A stretch of DNA of 9,191 nucleotides from Candidatus Methylomirabilota bacterium (GTDB lineage Bacteria > Methylomirabilota > Methylomirabilia > Methylomirabilales > Methylomirabilaceae). Where the stretch lies: assembly GCA_016200385.1 (NCBI GenBank), contig JACQEV010000248.1, forward strand, positions 1 to 9,191, given 5' to 3'. Shown piece after piece: positions 1 through 5,982 of this stretch; the stretch's first letter is position 1, and each line of letters starts with the position of its first letter. Made by a program: the position numbers and the translations under genes. The notes below the pieces were generated by a model. The model worked only from the letters and a program-made list of their open reading frames with translations. It was not told the origin of the DNA and searched no databases.

Positions 1-1
1 C

Positions 2-79
2 CTCCGTCTTGAGGCGGCAATCTTAATAGTGGCAGATGATTATCAAGGTGTTGGTGGTGGGATTGGAAGGAAACGCTAA
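2..79 (+). CDS. Possible C-terminal tail of an unidentified gene cut by the window edge
   Basis: One plus-strand frame is open from the first bases to a TAA at 77-79, giving 25 residues. They include a hydrophobic stretch AAILIVADD followed by a glycine-rich, basic tail ending GIGRKR. The other two plus frames stop early. The peptide looks protein-like, and its position would make it convergent with the minus-strand operon to its right. An open run of 25 codons can easily occur by chance in this composition, and I recognise no family, so this is only a tentative fragment. Confidence 0.22.
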   Translation, partial: LRLEAAILIVADDYQGVGGGIGRKR

Positions 80-81
80 CC

Positions 82-106
82 CCACAAAACGAAGGATCAC
101 TTCGCT
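82..106 (-). terminator. Probable intrinsic terminator of the sigma/anti-sigma/Spy-like operon
   Basis: Read on the minus strand, about 20 bases after the stop codon at 127, the sequence AGCGAAG-TGATC-CTTCGTT can fold into a short hairpin (five perfect pairs plus a G-U and an A-U). It runs directly into TTTTG. A stem followed by a T run just past the last gene is the usual layout of a rho-independent terminator. The stem is short and the T run brief, so it may be leaky. Confidence 0.45.
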
Positions 107-126
107 GCCGTGATCTGCTCACACGG

Positions 127-759
127 TCATCTGGGTGGCGGCCCGCCCTCGACGGGCAACGGGGGTCGATCTCTGACGGCGGGTGGTCTGATGCCCTGGC
201 CCGGCCCGGACGGGAAGAGCCCCTGGCGACGTATCCGAAGATCCAGGATGGTCCGCCGCATCTCGGCCTCAAACCGCTCTTCGAATAGGGTCAGCCGGGC
301 CTGTTGTTCCAGACTCAAGATCGTTCGGACTTCGTTTCTCACGGCGCGCTCCCGCCCCCTGAAGTCGGCTTCGGTGCGATCCAGCTCCTCCAGCCTCGCT
401 TTGATGTCCTGATCCCGCGAGGGCCGCTGTCTCAGCAGCACGGCAAGTTCATCTCGCAGCAGGTGTTGCCGCCTCTGGAATTCGCGGCGTGCAGCCTCCA
501 ATTGAGTCAGTTTGGGAAAGAGCTTGGCTGCCTGATCTTCACTGAGATCGAGCGCTTCCGTCATCTTCCAGATCTTGATCGTCTCAATCATACGTCTTCC
601 CTCTCCGGGCCCTGGCGAACCGGGACCTGGAGGCGTGAACGGCTGCCCCTTGGCCGAAGAGACTACGAGGAACACCCCGACGACTCCACCAACGGCCAGA
701 AGGGCACGGCGACGTCTGGCTAAAGCACCATCCCACGAGGGTCTCATGACTGTGACCAT
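127..759 (-). CDS. Spy/CpxP-like periplasmic protein (LTXXQ family)
   Basis: A 210-residue exported protein. The N-terminus has a basic run (ARRRR, 14-18), a hydrophobic segment at about 19-36 and a possible signal-peptidase site after AKG (38). The mature part is a highly charged, all-helical domain at about 55-170. It contains two copies of the L-T/S-x-x-Q motif that marks Spy, CpxP and ZraP: L72-S-E-D-Q76 and L148-S-L-E-Q152. The C-terminus is rich in Pro, Gly and Arg and probably unstructured. Family members are periplasmic chaperones or metal/stress sensors. This one has one histidine (H99) and no cysteine, so a CnrX-type His-rich metal site is not evident. The start is ATG at 759, because AGGAG sits six bases upstream (766-770). 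It overlaps the anti-sigma gene by 16 bases, implying translational coupling. A second in-frame ATG at 747 forms an ATGA overlap with the anti-sigma stop. An upstream start at 822 would add 21 residues with no export logic. Confidence 0.85.
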   Translation of the reverse strand: MVTVMRPSWDGALARRRRALLAVGGVVGVFLVVSSAKGQPFTPPGPGSPGPGEGRRMIETIKIWKMTEALDLSEDQAAKLFPKLTQLEAARREFQRRQHLLRDELAVLLRQRPSRDQDIKARLEELDRTEADFRGRERAVRNEVRTILSLEQQARLTLFEERFEAEMRRTILDLRIRRQGLFPSGPGQGIRPPAVRDRPPLPVEGGPPPR

Positions 760-1451
760 CGGAAACTCCTCAGGCGATCGAGCAGGATCTGACGTTCCTC
801 CTCGCTCAGCGAGGCAATCCATTCCGCGGGGTCGGACTCGGGGTGCTGGACCCAGGCGGTTTCGATCCGATCCGCAATCTCATTCACCCAGGGGAGGCGT
901 TCAATGGCAGCCGCCAGGGCTGAGGGATCATCGACGATTTCTCCCGCCAGCACGTACGGCTCGCCTGAGCGTCGCTTCACGTCATCGGCGTTCGGGCTCA
1001 TGGCCACACTCCCGTTTCCGCTTTCGCGGCTCGCGGACTGCTCCCTCGCGGGCGGCGTGTCGTGTCGGTCGGGCCAGACCGGCAAGAAGCCCGGCAGCCT
1101 GATGACGATGAGGATGGAGACCGCCGCAACAGCCACGCCGGCAATGAAGGGCCGGGAAAAGACGAACCACGATCGGAGGCCAGCCAACGAGCCGGTGGAT
1201 TCCTGCTTGCTGTCGAAGGCCTCCTGTTGGATGTGGTGTTTCAGCGAGGGGAGGAACTCCTCCCAGAAGCGCGGCGACGGCTCCGGAACCGCTTCGGCCT
1301 GGACCAGCGCCAGGAGATTCTGGTACGCGGAGAACTCGGTGGCGCAGGACGTACAGGTCTGAAGATGCGAAAGGGTCTCGCCGCGCCGCTCGAAGGGCAG
1401 CTCCTCATCCACCAATTCCAGCAACCTGGTTTCAGCTTCCTCGCATCGCAT
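744..1451 (-). CDS. Zinc-finger transmembrane anti-sigma factor
   Basis: A 235-residue protein with a complete zinc-binding anti-sigma (ZAS) signature at its N-terminus: C3, then H29-x3-C33-x2-C36. This is the pattern by which RsrA/RskA/ChrR-type factors clamp their cognate ECF sigma factor. A cytoplasmic linker follows, then one membrane segment at about 102-118 (FIAGVAVAAVSILIVI). An acidic, probably periplasmic C-terminal domain of about 115 residues completes it. It lies 24 bases after the ECF sigma gene and overlaps the Spy-like gene, which argues for one operon. The expected role is to hold the neighbouring sigma factor at the membrane and release it on an envelope signal. Release could be through regulated proteolysis, or through contact of the C-terminal domain with the Spy-like protein; both are inferences. 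The ribosome-binding site is weak and distant (GAGAGG, about 13 bases away), suggesting coupling to sigma translation. Confidence 0.85.
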   Translation of the reverse strand: MRCEEAETRLLELVDEELPFERRGETLSHLQTCTSCATEFSAYQNLLALVQAEAVPEPSPRFWEEFLPSLKHHIQQEAFDSKQESTGSLAGLRSWFVFSRPFIAGVAVAAVSILIVIRLPGFLPVWPDRHDTPPAREQSASRESGNGSVAMSPNADDVKRRSGEPYVLAGEIVDDPSALAAAIERLPWVNEIADRIETAWVQHPESDPAEWIASLSEEERQILLDRLRSFRWSQS

Positions 1452-1475
1452 CTCGAAGCGTGATCCTCTCGGCCA

Positions 1476-2027
1476 TCATGCGCCTTCGCGCAAATGAGCC
1501 AACCTCTGCCGCAGAGCTTTCACGGCATGAAAATAATGTACCTTGGCCGTCGCCTCGGTGACCCCCAGAATCTCGGCGATCTCCCGGTGCGCCAGTTGAT
1601 GATGCACGCGCAACGTCAGGCTCGCCCGCTGTTGCGGGGGGAGGGTCTCAATGGCACGGGCGAGGGCGTCCTGTCGTTCTTTCTCCTCCAGTTGCCCCAG
1701 CGACCCCTCGGAAGGATCGACCGGCTCTGGTGCCTCGTCAACCACGCGGTGGGGGGAGCGGGAACCCCGATTCAGATGGTTGAGACAGCGATTCACCACG
1801 ATCCGGTAGAGCCAGGTGGAAAAGCTGGAGCGACGATCGAAACGATCCAGGTTCTTGTACACTTGAAGAAAGGCTTCCTGCGAGACGTCACGAGCATCCT
1901 CAGCATTCCTGGTCATCCGATATGCCAAATTGTAGACTTCCCGCTGGCGCTTTCGGACCAATTCATCGAACGCAGTCCCATCGCCCCGCAAGAACCGATC
2001 GATCAGTCCGAAGTCCGCCTCGCGCAA
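1476..2027 (-). CDS. ECF (RpoE-like) RNA polymerase sigma factor
   Basis: A 183-residue two-domain sigma factor of normal ECF length. Region 2 spans about 20-88. Typical elements include the conserved helix around YNLAYRMTRNAEDARDVSQE (32-51), F69-S-T-W-L-Y-R-I for promoter melting and -10 recognition, and N79-x-C-L-N. A short acidic linker (about 95-115) joins region 4 at about 118-178. Its helix-turn-helix HREIAEILGVTEATAKVHYF (147-166) reads the -35 element. The start is a TTG codon. An in-frame TGA at 2042-2040, only 12 bases upstream with no other start between, rules out any longer protein. Ribosome binding looks poor (AGGA only two bases before TTG), which may keep expression low. It is followed by its anti-sigma factor and a Spy-like protein, and preceded by an RpoE-like promoter candidate. 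It therefore probably controls this operon and an envelope-stress regulon. Confidence 0.92.
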   Translation of the reverse strand: MREADFGLIDRFLRGDGTAFDELVRKRQREVYNLAYRMTRNAEDARDVSQEAFLQVYKNLDRFDRRSSFSTWLYRIVVNRCLNHLNRGSRSPHRVVDEAPEPVDPSEGSLGQLEEKERQDALARAIETLPPQQRASLTLRVHHQLAHREIAEILGVTEATAKVHYFHAVKALRQRLAHLREGA

Positions 2028-2093
2028 GGTCCTTGTCTCTCACCGAGAACCATCCCCCGCTCGATCGGCCGAGCCCCAGAACTCCGCTCTCTT

Positions 2094-2126
2094 CCAAGGG
2101 CGCCCCCGGGAAACCATAACCCTTGG
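2094..2126. repeat. Perfect 7-bp inverted repeat in the sigma gene leader
   Basis: CCAAGGG at 2094-2100 and CCCTTGG at 2120-2126 are exact inverted arms separated by 19 bases. That spacer holds a CCCGGG palindrome. The repeat lies between the RpoE-like promoter candidate and the TTG start of the sigma gene, so it would fall in the mRNA leader. Neither side has a T run, so it is not a typical terminator. It could be a leader hairpin or a protein-binding dyad. Confidence 0.35.
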
Positions 2127-2172
2127 CTGTCCCCCCAGCCCGCCACAACGCAAATCACGAGAATCTATGCTA

Positions 2173-2201
2173 TTAGAACAGGCCAACGGCCCGAAAGTTT
2201 A
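2173..2201 (-). promoter_or_regulatory. Candidate RpoE-like (ECF) promoter for the sigma operon
   Basis: On the minus strand, TAAACTT (2201-2195) and TCTAA (2177-2173) are separated by 17 bases. This resembles the sigma-E-type promoter GGAACTT-N16/17-TCTGA and keeps the AAC core of the -35 and a TCnnA-type -10. It sits upstream of the ECF sigma gene, and autoregulation is the norm for such operons. It would leave a leader of roughly 140 bases. The two GG bases of the -35 are missing, and this was one by-eye match. Confidence 0.35.
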
Positions 2202-2211
2202 GTGCCTGGCC

Positions 2212-2307
2212 TTATTTCTTCCGGCGCTGATGCCGGGTCCGCTTCAGAAGCTTCTTGTGCTTGTGCTTGCTCATCTTCTTTCGACGCTTTTTGACCACAC
2301 TCCCCAC
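2212..2307 (-). CDS. bS22-like small ribosomal protein (AURKAIP1/COX24 domain)
   Basis: A 31-residue, extremely basic peptide that begins MGSVVKKRRKKM and ends KLLKRTRHQRRKK. From memory this matches the mycobacterial 30S protein bS22 and the AURKAIP1/COX24 C-terminal domain, whose mitochondrial relative is mS38. In those relatives an N-terminal MGSV-[IV]-KKRR block precedes a KKLL(K/R)RTR segment. Well over half of the residues are Lys, Arg or His, as expected for a peptide threading through rRNA. The start is GTG at 2307, preceded by a strong AAGGGGGG ribosome-binding site about six bases away. An in-frame TGA at 2310-2308 directly precedes it, and the stop is TAA. The gene begins 21 bases after the NtrC-family regulator, so it may be co-transcribed with the two-component system or have its own promoter inside that gene. 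It is easily missed because of its length. Confidence 0.85.
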   Translation of the reverse strand: MGSVVKKRRKKMSKHKHKKLLKRTRHQRRKK

Positions 2308-2328
2308 TCACATCCCCCCTTTCTGCCC

Positions 2329-3771
2329 TCACGCCTGCTCGGTTAATTCGCCCTCCGGCACTGCGGAAACAGCTTTGTCACCTCGTTTGATGTGAAACTT
2401 CTCCAGCCGGTACTGAAGGGTCCGGTAGCTCAGGCCCAGGAGCCGCGCGGCCTTCGTGATCACCCAATCGGATTTCTCCATGGCTTGCACGATCAGATCG
2501 CGCTCCAGCGCCTCGAACGAGATCCCCTGTTCGGGGATCTCGATCCCGAACGTGCCGCCAGGCGCGCTCACAGGGACGGGTTGGGCGGGAAGGGCGAAGA
2601 ATCGCACTTCGATCGGAAGGTCGTAATGCTCGATCTCAGGCCCCTCGGAAAGGAGCATTGCCCGCTCCACCACCGCCTCAAGTTGTCGAACGTTGCCTGG
2701 CCAGTGATAGTTCATCAGGAGCCGCATCGCCTCATTGGTGATCCCGCGAATTGGCTTTCGTGTGCTCTCAGCGTGTTTCTTGATGAAATGCTCGACCAGC
2801 TGTGAGATATCGGTGCTTCGCTCCCGCAGCGGCGGGATAACGATGGACACCACGTTCAATCGATAAAACAGGTCCTCCCTCAATAACCCCTCTTTGACCG
2901 CGTCGGCGGGATCCTTGTTGGTGGCAGCGATGACTCGCACGTCAACATCGATCTCGTTCTTCCCTCCCAGCCTTCTGAACGTTCCGCCCTGGAGAATTCG
3001 CAGGAATTTTGCCTGGGTCGATACCTGCATCTCTGCCACTTCATCGAGAAAGATCGTCCCTCCATCCGCTAACTCAAAGCAGCCAGCTCTTCGCTCCACA
3101 GCCCCTGTAAATGCGCCTCTCTCATGGCCAAAGATCTCACTCTCAAGCAGACTTTCGGGAATCGCCGCACAGTTCACCGCGATGAAGGGGTGATCCCTGC
3201 GTTGGCTCTGTCGATGGATGGTTCTGGCAACCATCTCCTTCCCCGTCCCACTCTCCCCGATCAGCAGCACAGTGGAGTTGCTCTCAGAGACCTTGTGGAT
3301 CTTTTCGAAGACCTCCTGCATCCGGAAGTGGCTGCCGACGATCCCTTCGATGCGGAAGCGTTCCTCCAGTTGCTGTCGCAGGAGCCGGTTTTCCTCGCTC
3401 AACTGGATCCGTTCGAAGGCCCGCTTGATGGTGAGCAGAAGCTCTTCCCGCTCGATCGGTTTGGTCAGGTAGTCGAATGCTCCCCGCTTCAGCGCCTGCT
3501 CGGCCGAATCCAGAGAGCCGTATGCGGTCATCAAGATGACCAGGGTGGGCGGGTCGTCCCGCGTCAACCGCTCCACCAGTGAGAGGCCATCGGTCCCAGG
3601 CATCCGAAGATCGGTCAAAACCAGGTCGAATGGCTTCTCCTGGCATCGCCTCACAGCCTCTCCGCCTCCGGGCGCCGTCTCGACCGAGTAGCCCTCAGCC
3701 GACAGGATGGTCCGCAGGATCTCCCGCTGCGGTCCCTCGTCATCAACCACCAGGACCCTGCCCCTCGGCAT
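2329..3771 (-). CDS. NtrC-family sigma-54-dependent response regulator
   Basis: A 480-residue protein with the full three-domain layout. The receiver domain is at about 4-120, with acidic pocket D10-D11, phospho-acceptor D54 and switch residues T82, Y101 and K104. The sigma-54 AAA+ domain is at about 143-380, with Walker A GESGTGKE (172-179), the sigma-54-contacting GAFTGA loop (219-224), Walker B TIFLDE (239-244) and the FYRLN segment. A C-terminal Fis-type helix-turn-helix (about 425-466, TKAARLLGLSYRTLQYRLEK) binds DNA. All motifs look intact, so it should activate sigma-54 promoters when phosphorylated by the kinase encoded just upstream, whose TGA shares one base with this ATG (TGATG). 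Closest functional classes are ZraR, AtoC and HydG-like regulators. No convincing GG-N10-GC sigma-54 promoter was found by eye in the intergenic regions of the window, so its targets are unknown. Confidence 0.95.
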   Translation of the reverse strand: MPRGRVLVVDDEGPQREILRTILSAEGYSVETAPGGGEAVRRCQEKPFDLVLTDLRMPGTDGLSLVERLTRDDPPTLVILMTAYGSLDSAEQALKRGAFDYLTKPIEREELLLTIKRAFERIQLSEENRLLRQQLEERFRIEGIVGSHFRMQEVFEKIHKVSESNSTVLLIGESGTGKEMVARTIHRQSQRRDHPFIAVNCAAIPESLLESEIFGHERGAFTGAVERRAGCFELADGGTIFLDEVAEMQVSTQAKFLRILQGGTFRRLGGKNEIDVDVRVIAATNKDPADAVKEGLLREDLFYRLNVVSIVIPPLRERSTDISQLVEHFIKKHAESTRKPIRGITNEAMRLLMNYHWPGNVRQLEAVVERAMLLSEGPEIEHYDLPIEVRFFALPAQPVPVSAPGGTFGIEIPEQGISFEALERDLIVQAMEKSDWVITKAARLLGLSYRTLQYRLEKFHIKRGDKAVSAVPEGELTEQA

Positions 3772-5249
3772 CAGGCCTGCCCCCCCACCGGCAGCCTGAT
3801 CCTGACGGTCGTTCCCTGTTCGCGGGCGCTGTCCAGCGCGATCAACCCGCCATGCTCCTCCACAATCTTTTTCGTCAGGGCCAACCCCAGGCCGATCCCG
3901 ACCTCCTTCGTCGTGAAGTACGGCTCAAAGACTTTCGGGAGGTCCTCGGAGGCGATCCCACACCCGGTGTCGCGGAAACTGACCTCAACCCACCGTCCGT
4001 CCCCGAGAAGAGGGGCTGAGCTCGATGGGTCGGCCCCGTTTACCAACTGAGCGGCGATCGATAGCTTTCCCCCTTGAGGCATGGCCTGGAAGGCGTTCAC
4101 CAGGACATTCACGAAGCAGGTCTTGATCTGCTCCCCGTCCACCAACACCCTGGGCAACTCAGCCGGATAGCCACGCTCGATCTCGATCCCCTGTTCCTTT
4201 GCCTTCCCGCCGGCCATCCTCGCCACATCGTCTAACAGCGGCGGCAGATCACACGGGCGCGGCTGGAGCTTGAGCGGCTTGCCGTAGGTCAGGAAATTGG
4301 TGATCATGGTGTCCAGACGATGGATCTCGGCTTTGACGCCGGAGACCAGGTAGGTGAACTCGTCCCTCGATCGTGGATCGGGAGGCCCAAATCGACTTTG
4401 CAGATGATCGATGCTCAGGTTGATGAAGTTCAAGGGATTGCGGATCTCATGCGCGATGCCCGAGGCCAATTGGCCGATGCTGGAAAGGTGCTCCGCCCGA
4501 TGGAGACGGTTCTCCAGCTCCTTGTTCGCCCTGAGCTTGGCCACCATGTCGTTGAAGCTCTCGGTGAGCTGGCCGATTTCATCTCGCCGCTCCACAGGCA
4601 AGGTCTCCCGAAGATCGCCCTGGGCCACGCGCCGCGCCGCCTGGACCACCTGGTCAATCGGCTTGGTGTACTTCCAGGAAAGGATGAGAGAGGCAACAAT
4701 CCCGAGGCCGAAGACCAGCACGGTCGCGATCAGCCTCTTGATGAAGTTAAATCGCGAGATGTGGGCGAAATCATCCAGCACCATGGTGATCAGGGCGTAG
4801 CCCATCCGCTGGTTGCCGACCACGATCGGCACGATCAGGTTGTAGTTCTTTTGACCCTTCTCGGCCCCGAGCGCATCGCCCAACCGGGCGGTGATGAAGA
4901 GGTCCCGGCGCTTGGGGTCGATCGTGGCCCCAACCCGCTTGGGATTGCTGCTGGCGATGACCTCCTTCTCATTGCTGATGATCGAGATCTCATTGACCCC
5001 TTGTTGTTGCAGCCGACTCACATAATCCTGAAGGCGCGCCTCGTCAGTCCGCCCCTTGGACGTGAGGCGCTCCACGCTGATCTGAATGGCCGTGGAGAGG
5101 TCCATGGTGTGCTTCTCCACCTGGTCGATCAGCGCCCGCTCCGCCTGCCAATACAGGACGAACAGAGAGGCCAGGGTCAGCAGCAGAAGGGAGAACATCA
5201 TCATGAGGAGCTTCGCCCTCAGCCCAAGATTATCGAACAGCGCCTTCAT
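3771..5249 (-). CDS. Membrane sensor histidine kinase, NtrB/ZraS-like
   Basis: A 492-residue kinase. Membrane segment 1 is at about 14-33 and membrane segment 2 at about 172-192. They enclose a periplasmic domain of about 138 residues whose alternating strands (ISIISNEKEVIASS, LIVPIVVGNQRMGYALITMV) suggest a Cache/PAS-like fold. A HAMP linker (about 193-245) leads to the HisKA domain with phospho-acceptor H267 in GIAHEIRNPL. The ATPase domain has the N box N381-V-L-V-N385-A, G1 D427-x-G-x-G431 and G2 G451-x-G-x-G455. All catalytic elements are present. AGGAGG lies about ten bases before the ATG. It presumably phosphorylates the NtrC-family regulator encoded immediately downstream. The ligand is unknown; the neighbouring Spy-like protein makes envelope stress or a metal plausible by analogy with ZraS, but this is inference. 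Confidence 0.94.
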   Translation of the reverse strand: MKALFDNLGLRAKLLMMMFSLLLLTLASLFVLYWQAERALIDQVEKHTMDLSTAIQISVERLTSKGRTDEARLQDYVSRLQQQGVNEISIISNEKEVIASSNPKRVGATIDPKRRDLFITARLGDALGAEKGQKNYNLIVPIVVGNQRMGYALITMVLDDFAHISRFNFIKRLIATVLVFGLGIVASLILSWKYTKPIDQVVQAARRVAQGDLRETLPVERRDEIGQLTESFNDMVAKLRANKELENRLHRAEHLSSIGQLASGIAHEIRNPLNFINLSIDHLQSRFGPPDPRSRDEFTYLVSGVKAEIHRLDTMITNFLTYGKPLKLQPRPCDLPPLLDDVARMAGGKAKEQGIEIERGYPAELPRVLVDGEQIKTCFVNVLVNAFQAMPQGGKLSIAAQLVNGADPSSSAPLLGDGRWVEVSFRDTGCGIASEDLPKVFEPYFTTKEVGIGLGLALTKKIVEEHGGLIALDSAREQGTTVRIRLPVGGQA

Positions 5250-5301
5250 GCTTGATCAGCCTCCTCGTCACCTGCCCTGTGCGGGACCCGTCCAGGAGCC
5301 T

Positions 5302-5330
5302 AGCTTATCGGAAAGGCCAGAGGTTGTAAA
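5302..5330 (-). promoter_or_regulatory. Weak candidate sigma-70-type promoter for the two-component operon
   Basis: On the minus strand TTTACA (5330-5325) and TAAGCT (5307-5302) are spaced 17 bases apart, about 50 bases before the kinase start. The -35 matches five of six consensus bases but the -10 only three. An overlapping GATAAG is the alternative -10, with a 15-base spacer. Support is modest. Confidence 0.28.
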
Positions 5331-5366
5331 GCCCATTGGCTCTCCCGCTCAGGCTCAAAAAGGACG

Positions 5367-5396
5367 GTGATATTTTCCGGGATGCTGTCGTACAAT
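5367..5396 (+). promoter_or_regulatory. Candidate sigma-70-type promoter for the methyltransferase-like gene
   Basis: GTGATA (5367-5372, four of six) and TACAAT (5391-5396, five of six) are separated by 18 bases. They lie just before the AGGAG ribosome-binding site and ATG at 5417. If real, transcription would start near 5403. That would exclude the upstream TTG start at 5336, so it bears on where the protein begins. Confidence 0.3.
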
Positions 5397-5416
5397 GCAA
5401 GGGAAAAGGAGCAGCA

Positions 5417-5962
5417 ATGGTCGAGTGGAAGGAAGCCCGCCGGATCATCGGGATCGACCACTCAGCCGAGGCGATCGTGCGAGCGCGGGATCGCGCGTTG
5501 GCTCTCGGGCTCGATCACGCGACGTTCGTGTGCTGCGATGCGGAGAACATCGATTATCGTGACCTGGGCCCGATCGATCTCGTGGTTGCCAATCTCTGCA
5601 TGTCGGACGAGATCCTGCGGCGAGCGGCCGCTGTGCTTGAGCCGGGGCGCTTTATCGCCTTTGCGGCCTTCCACCAAGACCAATGGAAAGAGAGCGGCAA
5701 GGCCTCCCGATATGCGTACGCCGAGGGACAGCTTGAAACGGCCCTCCTAGAAGCTGGGTTCGAACCTGTCTATCTCGGTGTCGAGCAGGAGGTGGTGCAT
5801 TTTGCGGATCAGGATGAGGCACTCTCCTACCTGGAATCGGCAGGCATAGCCGGAAAATGGAAAACCGACGGCCGGTGGGATGGCTTCCTCATCTATCTCG
5901 AAAGCAGGGCGAGGGACTTGACCACCAAGGCTCACGTCATCGTCAAGGCCCAAAGGCGCTGA
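5417..5962 (+). CDS. Class I SAM-dependent methyltransferase-like protein, N-terminally short
   Basis: A 181-residue protein resembling a Rossmann-fold methyltransferase from its second strand onward. RRIIGIDHS ends in the acidic residue (D14) expected to hold the SAM ribose. D41-A-E matches the adenine-contact position, D54-LVVANL matches motif IV, and LEPGRFIAF is the usual strand 5 region. The glycine loop (motif I, GxGxG) that normally comes first is absent from this start. ATG 5417 is chosen because AGGAG lies five bases upstream, with a TACAAT -10 element before that. A TTG start at 5336 would add 27 residues, including VVQCKGKGAA, which lines up with a degenerate motif I. An in-frame TAA at 5327 blocks further extension. 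It may be a diverged enzyme, a SAM-binding relic or a decaying gene. The substrate is unknown. It is divergent from the kinase operon and convergent with queG. Confidence 0.6.
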   Translation: MVEWKEARRIIGIDHSAEAIVRARDRALALGLDHATFVCCDAENIDYRDLGPIDLVVANLCMSDEILRRAAAVLEPGRFIAFAAFHQDQWKESGKASRYAYAEGQLETALLEAGFEPVYLGVEQEVVHFADQDEALSYLESAGIAGKWKTDGRWDGFLIYLESRARDLTTKAHVIVKAQRR

Positions 5963-5982
5963 GCTGTTGGCAACCCGCTTCA

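Noticed and set aside
2003..2053. 16-codon leader frame (ATG 2053) overlapping the start of the sigma gene
   Set aside because: The G-rich stretch sits too close to the ATG for a normal ribosome-binding site, and the peptide shows nothing distinctive; it is probably chance.
2028..2211. Sigma-54 (GG-N10-GC) promoter for the sigma operon, which would link it to the NtrC-type regulator
   Set aside because: Candidate GG and GC pairs were spaced 12 rather than 10 bases apart, so no acceptable match was found.
2180..2212. AGGCCA/TGGCCT inverted repeat just after the bS22-like gene, as a terminator
   Set aside because: The arms are 6 bp with a 21-base loop, there is no T run, and the space is shared with the ECF promoter candidate.
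4320..5255. 311-residue open frame on the plus strand opposite the histidine kinase
   Set aside because: It is antisense to a kinase with every expected motif, its translation has no family resemblance, and long antisense frames are common at this GC content.
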